From Sphagnum magellanicum (Eukaryota; Streptophyta; Sphagnopsida; Sphagnales; Sphagnaceae), in assembly GCA_021904315.1 (NCBI GenBank), contig CM038923.1:12096038-12160037 (forward strand): a stretch of DNA of 64,000 nucleotides, read 5' to 3'. This document shows positions 23,980 to 36,162 of the stretch, one piece after another (position 1 is the first letter of the stretch; every line of letters starts with the position of its first letter). The translations under genes and the position numbers were made by a program. A model generated the notes under the pieces. That model saw nothing but the letters and a program-made list of their open reading frames with translations. It had not been told where the DNA came from and searched no databases.

Positions 23980-24860
23980 AATTCAAAAACTATCTACCAA
24001 ACATATAGTCGTGAACTTTGATTAAATTATTATAATGGTAGTAATTAATTTTGATTACTGTAAAAATATGAATAATTAATGTGAATATTTTGTATTTCTG
24101 ATAAATGTTAAGCATAAATAAGTAATTTTTAAGTTATAAATACAATTAAAAAAAATTACATTCATTATTCTAATTATACTATAATTATTACAAAAATTAG
24201 AACCCAATTTATTATAATTTATAACATATAAATAGCTTAAATATTATATAACTATTTATGATAATAATATTAAATAAATAGATAGATACTCTAAATAAAT
24301 TTTTATATAATAAATAATTTGATTTAAATGATTTTTATTATAATTATTTTATTACTATGCAAAAATATGATAAAATTAATGTAGTAGTAATAATTATTCA
24401 CTTTCAATTAAATATTATAGGTTTTACATACAATAATTTACTATAATTGAACTATTTTAATTACAATAAGTAAATAAATAATTCACATTATAGTAAAATT
24501 ACCTTAAGAATTGTAAATTTTAATTGAAATTATAAATTATAAATATTATTATTAAGTGAAATTACATATTATATAAAATTTAAATAAAATTTTAACATTG
24601 TAAAAAAAATTAGGGTAAAATTTTTATATTGGAAGAATAATTATTTACTGAAATTAATTAATTATAAATAATAGATATATTAATTTGAGAGTAATGATGA
24701 TAATTACATTAATTATTGGAATTACATTATGATTAGTGTAAAAACTTGAAATATGGATTTTAATTATAAAATTAAAGTTTTAAATTATTTGATTATTTAG
24801 TTAAAAAATTGGTAACTAATTTAATTACAATAATTCTACGATAATTATTGTACTTGTTTT
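23980..24860. other. Extremely AT-rich block
   Basis: For nearly 900 bp the sequence is almost only A and T, with words such as AATTAATTATAA and TAATAATTATT. No ORF or gene is possible here. It could act as a matrix-attachment-like or origin-like AT block, but nothing specific supports that. Confidence 0.6.
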
Positions 24861-25239
24861 TTATACATCCATGGATGTTTGATGTATTGTCACTTTTACA
24901 TATACCCTAATATGAGGCTAATATATAATAATATTTTTTCAACCATACCTAATTAATCCAAGAGAATAATACATATATATGCCATTATGAATGTGGAGTA
25001 CATAATGTATACATAAGGCTTATTATACATAATTGTTAGTCACCATAACATAAAATACACGACTTACTCTATACAAAATTAGTAACATACATAAGTTAAT
25101 GTATAAAGAAGTATAAGATAACATTTTTTGGTCACTTTTGCAACTAATGGGCCATATAAAGGTCTTTTAAAATGAAAATAATGTGAAAAATCATCACATT
25201 GGAAGAATGAAAAACCTATAAATTGTTGCAACATAGTCA

Positions 25240-25363
25240 TAAATGTGACCAAAAAATGTGATGTGATATTTAGTCGCAAATGTAACCAGTGTTAGTTGTC
25301 AACAACATTAGTCGCATGTAGTCACAAATCATTTGATTACATTTTAGCCTTTTTCTACTTGTG
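25240..25363 (-). mobile_element. CACTA-like terminus (right end)
   Basis: Read on the minus strand from 25363 the end is CACAAGTAGAAAAAGGC, close to a common CACTA start. It is followed by AAAATGTAATC, GACTACATGCGACT and TTTGCGACTA subterminal motifs. The same ordered motifs occur at 45866 (plus) and 43261 (minus), so at least three ends of one family are present. Confidence 0.55.
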
Positions 25364-25674
25364 ACAATATTTTTAATGATGAAAAGGTCCTTATTTTTCT
25401 TGAGCATTAAGCTATCCTTGTCCATATATATTTTCTCATGCACTGAAATGTAGAAAAAACTAGTTTTATTGTATTTGTTCTAAATGCCAATTTTTTTTTA
25501 ATATGGAGTTGGGTGAAAGGTCACATCCTGATGGGAATAATGCTTTCTTGGAAGTTGAATAATTTTTGCCCACCATCTAAGTAAAGAGAAATCAAACTTC
25601 AACATATCCCCACCCTTCACCACCTCTTAGTAATGGTTATTTTGTTTGAGATTTTTTCAACCTTGATGCAACAT

Positions 25675-26740
25675 TTATTTGGTTTTCATTCTCACCATTG
25701 CCTTGACCTTGGATTCCTTGCAAACTATTGATGTAACTTTGAGATTCACACCTTTATAACCCAACACATGAACTTTAAACCCTACTTGGAAATTATAATG
25801 GAATTTATTCCCTGCATCCATGATTGTAGTTACAAACCAAACAAAATATAAAATTGTTCTTGCATGTTTATCAACCAATTTTTGATATGATATTTCAACC
25901 ATAGTCATAGAACCAACCATTTGCCTAACCCTCTTCTCCTTGCTTTCTTTGCATTTGTGTTCTCGAATTTTGTTCACTACCTCTTTGTCCATGGTTTTTT
26001 TAATAAAATATGCAAGTATTCTTCCAAGGTTACATGTATGGTTGTAATCAACTAACAATTCTACTCCCCTTGTTTCCTTGTGGGCAAATATGGCAATGAT
26101 AACAAGTTTGCAAAACACAATGACTCTAAAATTTGATTTACAAAAAATTGTACTTCATCCTTTAATTCACAAGTAGGCCAATTTAGATTTTCTATTGGGT
26201 CATTGGCATCTTGTGCTAACCTTGCTCCTTCGATGGTAGGAGTGCTCCTTGTCATTTCCACATAATATCTTAGTTTTTGTGGAGTTTGTTTGTCAACATT
26301 ATCCATTATTTTTGTGCCTTCATTATGGTTAATATGTTCAACACCTCTGTGGTAGTTCCATGTTCCGTCGATTACAATTCTTTTAGTTACTAAAATTGAA
26401 TTATAATTGTTTAAACATTTATAATGTTGTTAGTTTTTGTTTTGTATATTTTGTTGGGTTTTTTCTTGTCATCCATAGCCTTAGGATTAAGTGGCCAAAT
26501 TCATATAACTTTAAACCTAGATCTAATGTTTTATTTAGTCAAAGATTATTCCAAAGCCTTGTCTACCCAACCAACAAGTGTAATTTTATATAATTCACTA
26601 CAATTGTTTTTAACCATAGTGATTTTTTTTTTCTTTCTAAAGGTTGTCTTGAAAGGTTTGAAACAACTCACAAGGTTAAGTGTGTGGGTTGATATGATCA
26701 CCTTGCCTCCACACAACTCTAACCTTTGCACTCGTTGTAA
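25675..26740 (-). pseudogene. Decayed DDE (pogo/Tc1-like) transposase, C-terminal part
   Basis: Minus-strand conceptual fragments read VSCFKPFKTTFRK, then ITLVGWVDKALE, then NIRSxFKVIxIWPLNPKAMDDK (26740-26450). This matches the C-terminal region of plant DDE-superfamily transposases, where an IRSGF..TGIWPLNP-like phrase follows the catalytic core. In-frame stops break it. Further fragments (IEGARLAQDANDPIENLNWPTCELKDEVQFF and a lysine/arginine-rich stretch with NKIREHKCKESKEKR, 26306-25675) continue on the same strand and may be the same protein's tail or a different element. The catalytic domain is not recognised. The expected LPPHTSH-like motif appears only on the plus strand near 26700, which hints at a local rearrangement. 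Confidence 0.5.
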
Positions 26741-26749
26741 TTAACATGA

Positions 26750-29700
26750 CATGACATACATGGCATTCCATGTCATCATACACAATGAATGAAATATATG
26801 TAACTTAATGTAATTGATTTTCAATTAGAGCGTCAAAATGCATAGTTCATTACCACATTTTTTCATGGGCAAATGAACATTTTGCACATGACACATTTGT
26901 CAAATTTCAATCATCCAACATGGATGAAAATAGTTCAACTACATGGAATTTTTTCCCAACTAATGTAGTTGTAATGCATATATTGTTTTGCAACAAAAAG
27001 TTTGGTTATTGGGTCCAAAGTAGTTATATGATAGTTCATTTAGTTACTACAATGCAATTGTTGAAAATGATGTAAGTATTTTTTTGTGATTATTTTACTA
27101 ATGTATTGGAATGGTGGCAATATTGCAATTGACATCATTAGTAATGTCACGAGTTTATAACTATGTTATGAGTTTTGTTTAATGATTTTATTTAATTAAA
27201 TGAAAATATAATTAATGACTATTAGGGATGCTAATGGTACCATACTACAATTGCCAACAATTATGCAATTGTTAATATAAATATTGGAATTCATTACATG
27301 GTATTAATTTACAACTAATGCAATGGATGGAATGTTACCTTGTCACTAACAAACATGGTGGTGGAACATGCTTGCAATTATGTTATAAACATATGATCCC
27401 ATATTGTTGTAACTAACATATATTACATTAAATAATTATCTTGTAAATAATACTATCATTAATGTTACATTCTATAATTAACATAACATATCAAAGTACC
27501 ATCTTAGCACCCAAAGGTGTTGTGTCATGTTCATTTCATGAAAATTGTTGACATTGCTCCCATTTAGTGCATATAGAGCATACACCCACTTATTTTCCCA
27601 TCATTTTTTAATGTTTCACTACCACGAGAAATTGTGACTAATTAGAATTGACAAAAAAATGGAACTAAACTTGTATTAATCAATAGGTAGGATTCAATTT
27701 GCACATGTTTTTATGTGTAAGCAATATTAAACTAACGCATGTAGTATGCAACTATGTTGGACAATTCTAACTTCATCTATGCACTTTGCAATTTGTAATG
27801 TTAGTATTTGTATGCAACAACAAAATGACAATAAGTGGCCAGTAAAGGGTTACTCATCAACTTCAAGTCAAACAACTTCTTAAGGGCCATGTTTACCAAT
27901 GAAAATCATTATTTCTCCTCCCTCTACATAAGTTTTACACCTTTGGCTCTTAGCCATTTCCTAAGAAACTCCATTAGAAAAAAATCAATTATTAAAAAAA
28001 TGCATACTAGTTTAATAAACATTTTAACCAAATGAACTAGAAGTTTGAGCTTTAATTGATTACATTTGTGTCCAATTATGGAAATCATGGAGGTGGCAAC
28101 TTTACCTCCAAGCGTTAACATTATTTTTATGTTTTCTATTTTTTTCTCATAAGCCTTTTGTTATGTTATTGCACACAAACATTGTTAATTTCACCTTAGT
28201 GAAGGAGAAGAAGCCAAAATAGCCTTATTATTATTGTTTTTAACAAATTGTTACTAATATATAATAGTTGTAAGAAGAGAATTAAACGATAACAAAATCT
28301 ATAATAAGAAGTATAAAACAATAATGATAGATATTTTGATCATTTTTGGGGCTTTGACTTGTTTTGTCAAGAATGTTCATGCATATATTATAATGATATA
28401 GTTGGTGAAAATGAAATATTTCACCCAAGACTTTGATGCCTTGAGGGTTGTTAACTTTTTTCCACAAGGAAATAGGAACAAACTGAAGCACAAAACAAAG
28501 TTGAAATCCAAAGAATTAGATCAGGGGGGTGTGTTATTCAACATCTATTTCATTCAAAAAAACTTTTTAAAAAAAGGATGCAATGAAAACTTTTAATGTC
28601 CAAGCTTCTAAACTTGTAATGTTACAATTTCAAACTTTAAGATTCAACATACATGGAAGGTTTAAGGACTTTTCATTTAGATGGATGTTGTAAAGGTTTT
28701 AAATAAAGGTTTTGAAACAATTGTAAATGGATGAATCTTCAAGATGATGTTTAACCTACAATTGTTTGATAATTCAATGAAAAAATCGATACTTAGTCAT
28801 AAACTAGTTGATTTTTAATTGTAACATAATTCTAATATAGTTACACATGGGATTATCGTAAATGCCACATAAATGATGTGGCTCAATGTTCATGTTAATT
28901 GGTAGTGGCCATTGTATATGTGTTAATGTGGGGAATGGTCATGGAATGACCATGCCTAAATAACTTATTAACAATGCCACCCACACTCCAAGGCCTAAAC
29001 CTTGTAGGTGCTAGAAAATTATTAGTAAAGGAATCAAGTCTTATGGGTGAAATAATTTGAAAAGGAGTATAAGATAATTGAAGTAGAATAGGGGTGTGCA
29101 TCCTAAATTATGTACTTGAACCTTTTAAATTCCATTGAACCATCAAGATATTATGTAAATGGTCAAAGGTGGGATCTAATTGAATCGTAGATGTAAATTA
29201 TAATTAACATCTAGTCATGTTTTTATTGGATCAAGTAGCCATATTAAGGTGGTATGGGCCAAAAAATCTAGTCAAATATTAAAGCTAATTTTTAATTACA
29301 ACATAATCTTGCTGAAATTGTAAGACAATTACACATGAGTTCAATGTAATGACCATTCATATGGGATGGCAACAACCATTCAAAATGACAATTTCCACAT
29401 TGGATATGTCCATGTGAAGAATAATCAAATAATCCACATCATTGCACCTAGATACATGAGTTGCATATTACAACTATATAATAGTTAAAGTCAATGTATG
29501 TTGACCAAAGTCGTACAATCAACAAAAATACATTAAAATAATTCCATACCATTGTAAGTTTTCTAGAACTCATGCGCAATTAGTCATTTTCTTTCCAACA
29601 TGAAATTTGATATTAAAAAATAGCCATACTTGTCACACAAAGTTGCAATATAGTTGATATGGACACATTGCTACATATTAGTGTGGTCTTCATAGACATG

Positions 29701-32700
29701 TTATTATCATAGTTGCCCCCATTTGCATTTATAACATAATTTACAATTAACCATTCCTTGGATTTATATGATGCAATAAACATGGTGTGAACTTTGTTTA
29801 ATTAAAAACACGAAGACCTAATTGTTTACTTGCTTGGATCCTATCTGGCTTGAATTCCAAATATGGTCTATATTGTAATTGTGTTGAGTGTAAAATGCTT
29901 CTAAGTTTTAATAGAATGAGTTACATGATTGGTTATTCAAGCCTTGTGCCTTGTAACGTCCAACCCCTTTGCAATATGAATTGTTAGCTTTAAATGTCTA
30001 CATTTAAACTAATACCACAAAAGAAAAAAAGTTATTTTGATTGAAACAATGTAGGTAAAGTCTAAATAGGTTTTGTAACCTTTGATTTGATCTAATACAA
30101 TGATATAAACACATTTATGCATACTTAGAATATAAGCAATGACAACCACGTCCTTTCCATTTGTCATGACACCTCGTGGGCCAACTTTCCTAAATTTAGT
30201 TTTACCATTCTAAATGATGAGAACTAATGTTAATGGTATGTTCCAATGCATGCTAACCTCCCTCAAGGATGTTATCCACAATTTTTTTGTGTTGTCAACA
30301 TAATGGCCTAAAATGCAAGGTGTTTATGATCTTTGTCCCCTAGAAATTAACACCAAATGCCAATGATATATGACTAAGAAGAATAAATGGAACTATTTTT
30401 TAACATGTCAAAAATTGTTTCATAAATGATATTGACATGCTTTTGCCAATGATTTTCCAACCTAATGTTGTCAATCCCATATTGAAACAACCAGCTCACA
30501 TTTACATTTTCAAAGGTATGAATCTCAACATCAATTATTTTCATTATATTTTTTATTGTGTCAAAAGAATGCACTATCAATTCCATCCTTGTCTGGTTTA
30601 CAAAGTAGTGATGTGATTGTAACCTTTGAATTCAAGTAGACCTCATAGAAAAAAACCATTTGTTATTTCTCAAGGCACCAAAGAATAATCCACCATTTAT
30701 AGAAGTGAATGATTAATGTTTTGGAAACATCATGTGTAGTCTTTTCTGCTTCAATTTTACCTAGTCTATCTTGCATGCAATTTAAAAAGAGGATAGGAAT
30801 AGTAATGACATTTAGACATGTATAATTTCAATATTACACTTGCATTTATGAAATAATAGCCAATCATTGTTTAATTTGTTTTATATATATTCTTATCACT
30901 TTGTTTGCATTTTCAAAAATTTCAAAAGGTTGGTGCACAACTTGTGAAATTTATAAACTGTTTTTATTAATGAAATCAAAATGAAACATGCAAAAATGTT
31001 TAGTCCAACACAAAGGCCTTAGATACAATAATGTACTTATATTTTCTACAAATGTTTATTAATTTAATGGAAAGCAATTTCATTTTTGTGAACTTTAATT
31101 TCACAAGAAAAAATACATGAATTTTTTCTTCACAACAAAAACTTTTAAGAAAATATTGCTTCATAAAAACATATGACAATTATTTCATTGTGAAACTTAC
31201 AACAAAAAGAAAAAAATAACATTATGTATAAAAAATTTAATATTGGATTCAAAACTTCATAGGGGATCTTTGAAAGTGGGGGCTTTGATAAAGAGGTATG
31301 GTTTTGTTTTATTTATTTTCATAAAAGGAATGCAATTTTTTTGTTGTGCTGATGATGGCTTGGGTTGTTGGCAGGATATTAACAAACTCTTATCCATGTT
31401 TTCATACCTTAAACATATCTTCCATGTTGTTTCTAGAAATGTTCATTGTTGCATTGGCTTACACATTATTCAAGATCATTTTTTTTGGAACTATCTTATT
31501 GGATCAAACACATTGTACATTCTTTGTTCTTTAAATAAGTATGGTTATTTTTATGTCAATATGGCCTACTACTTCTCGAAAACAAATTACTTTTGTTAAA
31601 AATGTTGACTACATGATCTCTCATTTCCTTACCAAGACATTGTTCAAAACATCATGTTTGCAATCATTGAAACCACTACTAAAATATTGTATGTTGAATT
31701 AGTATCATTTAAAAATTCTTTAAAAAATCCTAATTACATTCATTTCAATGCAATTGAATGAACTATTCTTTACTTTAAGGTAATTGTTCACTATTGACTT
31801 ATTTGTTCCCTTTAGAAAAAATCCTTTAAATTATGCTAATGTTAATTATGTGGTTGATACCCAAGAGCACGTTTCATTATAAAGGTTGAATAATTGTTTT
31901 GATCAACAATCGTCCAATTACATTTAAAAACTATAAACAAATATGCATAGTTGGTAGCACCACTAATTTGAGTATGTTGGTAGTCACATTATTATTAAGT
32001 CCAAGTCATAGAAGCTATGCCACCTTCTATGTGACATTGGATTTTCTTAATACACTTTCACCTTTTCTATACATGACAACTATTTGGTTGGTCATTAATT
32101 CACAATTCCATAAGCAATCAAAACACATTGATGAACTTAGTTGCATTATTTGGGAGTTTCAACGAAATTAAAAAAAAATCATTGAATATGTTTCAAACAA
32201 TGCATGGCTAGATTTGTCACATATATGCCAACCTTCACAAACTTGAGAAATTCCAACACTTTCATTCAATGTTACATGTTCTTCTTGATGCCCAATGTTC
32301 ATGGGAGATTACCTTCAATTCACATGCTTGTCATTTGGTGTTAATTACTCATTATTTTGAACTAATTGAATTAGGGATATTTACAATTGTCATAATGTCA
32401 TACTTTTTGCATCATTGTGATTGAAATGTGTCTTATGTCAATTTTTTAAAAAAATTTATGAAAAGTGACTCATTCATACAATTTTTATATCATTTAGTGT
32501 GATACAAAAGTGGAATCATTAGAAATTAAACAAATATACATAAAATGAGAGACTTCTAAATATAGACAAGTTGTAGTGCCATAGTCCTTAAAACAATAGG
32601 GAGTGGATTCACTATAATTATGGTTTGTAATGAAATTACATCATTTTTTCTTTGAAAATCATCAATGTGATTCACAATTCAAAATGAAATCTTCTAAACC

Positions 32701-33430
32701 ATTTCAGTATCACATGAAAATTTTATGACCTTTTTATGACACAAAAAATTAACAAAAATCACAAAGTCCTTCATTTCATGATTCTATGAAATTAAGAAAA
32801 TTTTATTCACAATAATTGCAACCTAAATTATACTATAAGGTTATCATTCAATGTTTTCTTGAAAAAGATTAATATTTTTACAAATCCATAACTTTGGCTT
32901 GTAATAAAATACATTGTAAAAACTACTATTACACACTACACTAAGTGTTGGACTTTATCATTGAGTCATATAAAACGATCACTAGATTTCTTATGTCAAC
33001 TCAACATATATATTCTCCCCATAGTTTGAATTTTGATTCTACTTTTCCTCACCTAATCCGGTTTAACCTCTCTCGTTATTTATTTCAATGTTATTCAATT
33101 TCTTTTTGCATTGTTGTTGCATTACAATATTGGATGGAGTCGATGCTTTTTCAGTCTTTTGGAGGTTGAAGATGTTGTTGAATCTTAATATGTATTGAAG
33201 TTTGTGCATAGTTAGTTGTTTGGAGGTTGGAGCTGTTGTTGTCGCAGCTAGCGTGTTGTAGTGATAGAGCATCAACAACAACACACAACACCATCTTTTG
33301 GAGCTGTCATCGAAATGCAAATAAACAATGCTCATTATTTATTCTTGTTATAGTTTTTTTGTGCATATTCCCAAATGAGTATTCCCAACGTAAGGGACAG
33401 GAATACTGCCAAAAAAACAAAAAAAACAAA
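26750..33430. other. No gene recognised over 6.7 kb
   Basis: AT-rich intergenic DNA. Short open frames (for example plus 31243-31599 and minus 30374-30586) have no recognisable motif and skewed composition. A weak CACTACACTAAG start occurs at 32934, without other support. Confidence 0.4.
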
Positions 33431-33439
33431 GTGTTTTGT

Positions 33440-33860
33440 TGTCCACACACCATCGTTTCTACATGGTGGGCTAGTGGGTTCCCTCTGGTTCCCTCTGACC
33501 CTAGACTGGTAGGGTGTGATGCAGTCCCACCAGAGATTTGGCGGAACTCAGCCTTGGGTGAACCAGCACCCATGTGTCATAAACGCCTACTAGTGCTGTG
33601 GTTGAAAGGTTCACTTAAGCTCTCTTTGAGAGGACCTTGATAAAAAAACTATGCATGGTTACTAAGCCCATGAGCTTTGAGTTCTTAAATGTTCGCTCAC
33701 CAATCGTTCTACCCTAGGACACCACAATGGGTTCCCGATAAGGTAAGGGATCCATGCCAGGGAATTCACATGTTTGAGCCCCATCGTGCATTGGGTCCCT
33801 TACCCCGGGTAAAGAATTTCTGAATTTTTGTGAGCTGTCACATTTTAAGTGGCGACCTAG
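33440..33860. repeat. GC-richer repeat-like island with a hairpin
   Basis: Base composition changes abruptly to GC-rich here. A stem can form between 33734-33754 and 33792-33809 (GGTAAGGGATCCA pairing with TGGGTCCCTTACC, both flanked by CCCG/CGGG) with a loop of about 37 bases. The island resembles a short retroelement or part of an LTR, but no tRNA-like promoter boxes could be assigned securely. Confidence 0.4.
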
Positions 33861-34056
33861 GAAGTGCCCACATCAAGATGTGGCTACTTTTAATTATTTT
33901 TATTTCATAAAAATGCCGGAAAAAAATTTCCCTTTAAATCACAAGAAATTAGCCTAGTTACAAAATTTCACCACCAAAAAAAAAGAGGGAAAAAAAAAAA
34001 TTGTGTAACAGAGCTAATCTGCTTTTATTTTTATGCAAAAGTGTAGACCCAAATTT

Positions 34057-34075
34057 AAAAAAAAAAAAAAAAAAA
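34057..34075 (+). repeat. Poly-A tract
   Basis: About nineteen consecutive A residues. It could be the tail of an old retroposed copy to its left, or simple slippage. Confidence 0.9.
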
Positions 34076-34622
34076 GTAATTGTAGATAGCCTGTTCTTGC
34101 ATCTCTCTGAAGACAACCCCAACAGAACTGGCATCTCTGGGAAAAGTGAGTGAGAAAAAGGCTCAAACAGATAAGTTAGAGAGCACTTGGTGGCTGAATG
34201 TCTGACAACATTGGGTCAGCATGGAAATGCAGGTGATCAAAGTTTGCACATGGCCTCATGTTTGGAGCAACACATGGACCCAACCAAACAACACTTTCAA
34301 GAGTATATATGTCTATTAAAGTCACTCCCACCACCCATGACAACAGTATTCCATTTGAAATTGTGCTTAACTACAGAGTTCTTACACAACCCTGGTGGAA
34401 ATCATTCTAATTTAGTCTTGCAAAAGCAGAAGTCTTCTGAAAATTTCATAACATTTCCTGCTCCATTTGTGTGAAAATTGCATTTTTGTGCACATGTACA
34501 AAATGCCCATAATCCTCAAATTTAAACCATGTCACACTGTGGCCCCCTCCCCATTTACATGAAAAAGTATCTTTGGCTAAAACTTTGCTCTCTTTCTCTC
34601 TCTTTGTTTTAGGGCAACGGTT

Positions 34623-34631
34623 TTAGGGTTT
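34623..34631 (+). promoter_or_regulatory. Telo-box upstream of the Bruno-like gene
   Basis: TTAGGGTTT (reverse complement AAACCCTAA) lies about 230 bp before the start codon, with a second partial copy beside it. Telo-boxes are common near transcription starts of plant genes active in dividing cells. Function here is inferred. Confidence 0.5.
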
Positions 34632-34669
34632 TAGCAGAGCCATCGCTACTGCTGTCGATCCTGCTGCTG

Positions 34670-34740
34670 TGCCTCTCTGTCTCTCTGTCTCTCTCTGTCG
34701 CTCTCTGTCTCTCCGTCTCGCTCTCTTTTCTCTCCAGATC
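34670..34740 (+). promoter_or_regulatory. CT-rich 5' leader
   Basis: A pyrimidine-rich run of CTCTCTGTCTCTCTGTC-type words precedes the start codon by about 120-180 bp. Such CT runs are frequent around plant transcription starts and in 5' untranslated regions. Confidence 0.5.
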
Positions 34741-34855
34741 TCTTCTTGGTTTTTTTGTGACTTTCTGCATTTAGTTTTCGTTTTTTTTCCTTCGTGGCTG
34801 TGGTTTTTCTTTCCCTCACAGTTCGTTGAGCTGAGCTGAGCTGACGGGGGTGGAG

Positions 34856-36162
34856 ATGGAGGAGGAGGGAGCAGGAGGAGGAGTAGGACAGTATGCGCAT
34901 GATGTGCAGCCCGTGAGTAGGGGTTTAGATGCCGTTAAGCTGTTTGTAGGTCAGTTGCCGAGGCAGCTTACGGAGCAGCAGCTGGCCGCCGTGTTCTCTG
35001 AAGCCGGGACTGTTTATGAAATCAATATTATCAAGGACAAGGTCACCAAGCAGTCTCGAGGTAAGAGCATGAAATTCACTTGCTCTCTTTGTTTGTGTTT
35101 CTTCCTCTTCTTCTTCATGCTGAATGAACGGTTGCGTAGAGAAGCACTCAAGCAGTTTTTTGTTTTTGCTTTTTCTTTGTTTTTGGGGTTGTAGAAATGG
35201 AGGTGGAACCTTAATGCCAGAACAATGGCATTCTGTGTTCTTGTTCATTTTTCTAGGGTTAGGAATAAAGCACACCTCAACGGCTTTGCATGGTGTTGAC
35301 ATGAAGGTTTCATATCCGAATGCTTTTAGAAGTATTGTGGTCCTACTTGCTCACTATATAAGAGTGTTGCAGAAAATCTGTTGGGTGCTGTGGAGGTGGA
35401 TGTTCTCTCTCTCTCTCTCTCTCTCTCTCCCCTGTGTAGATTGATGTCAACCAGTTCCTGATTTCAACTTCTTCTTTCCTTGCAGGTTGCTGTTTCTTAA
35501 CATACACCACAAGGCAGGAAGCTGACAATGCCATTGAAATTTTTCATAACAAGCGTACTCTTCCCCCAGTACTGTTCTGTTCCTCTGCTACTGTAGCTCT
35601 CTAAAGAAGGATTTAAATTCTATTTTTCTTTTCTTTTCTTTTCTTTTCTTTTCCTGTTTTGTTTTGTTTTTGGGGGGGTCTGTAGTGGAGTACTTTGTAT
35701 CTTCAACAAGCTGTCAAAATAAGACATCAGTTCTAATGCCGGTTGTAGGATAATCATGTGCTGCTCATTCTGCAAGCAGATTCCTCAGAGTTCATAAACT
35801 CAGGCTACGATTGGAAAGCCACTTCGGAGTTGTCAGTTTAACCCACCAATTTCTACGTTCTCATAAATTGTTAAGAGTATAATATCAGAAGAACTGACCA
35901 CAAGTCCCAGATTTGTCGGAACATGCTTCAGCCTCCAAGTGATTGATCTGGTATAATGGTGGATGAGGTCTGGTGTTTCAATCTGGTCCTATGTCAATCA
36001 TTTTAGTTTTAGACTTGTGGATATATAAAGGTGGGTTTCTCTGTTCTTGTTTTGTCTTTTTGTACCGCACAGTCTTCTTATTTGTTTTGCACTTCCCATT
36101 TGCATCTTAGGTGGCAAGTCCTTTGCAAGTGAAATATGCTGATGGGGAGATGGAGCGATTGG
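34856..36162 (+). CDS. BRN: Bruno-like gene, exons 1-3 (RRM1)
   Basis: Exon 1 starts at the ATG at 34856 in an acidic Gly-rich leader ([12 protein letters not shown]) and ends CGA G/GTAAGA. Exon 2 (35486-35568) adds RNP1 [20 protein letters not shown] and ends at LPP. Exon 3 (36111-36162) gives [17 protein letters not shown], the conserved end of the CELF-type first RRM. A GTG two codons upstream is in frame, but the ATG is in the better start context. Confidence 0.9.

Noticed and set aside
31243..31599. Plus-strand ORF of 118 codons, Phe/Tyr/Cys-rich
   Set aside because: No recognisable domain, AT-driven composition, and no neighbouring exons; probably chance.
33700..33830. tRNA-derived SINE
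   Set aside because: B-box-like words occur (GGCTCAAACATG on the minus strand), but no acceptable A box at the right spacing was found.
34646..34900. Minus-strand ORF with Arg/Glu/Asp repeats over the Bruno-like leader
   Set aside because: It is antisense to the CT-rich 5' leader and start of a well supported gene.
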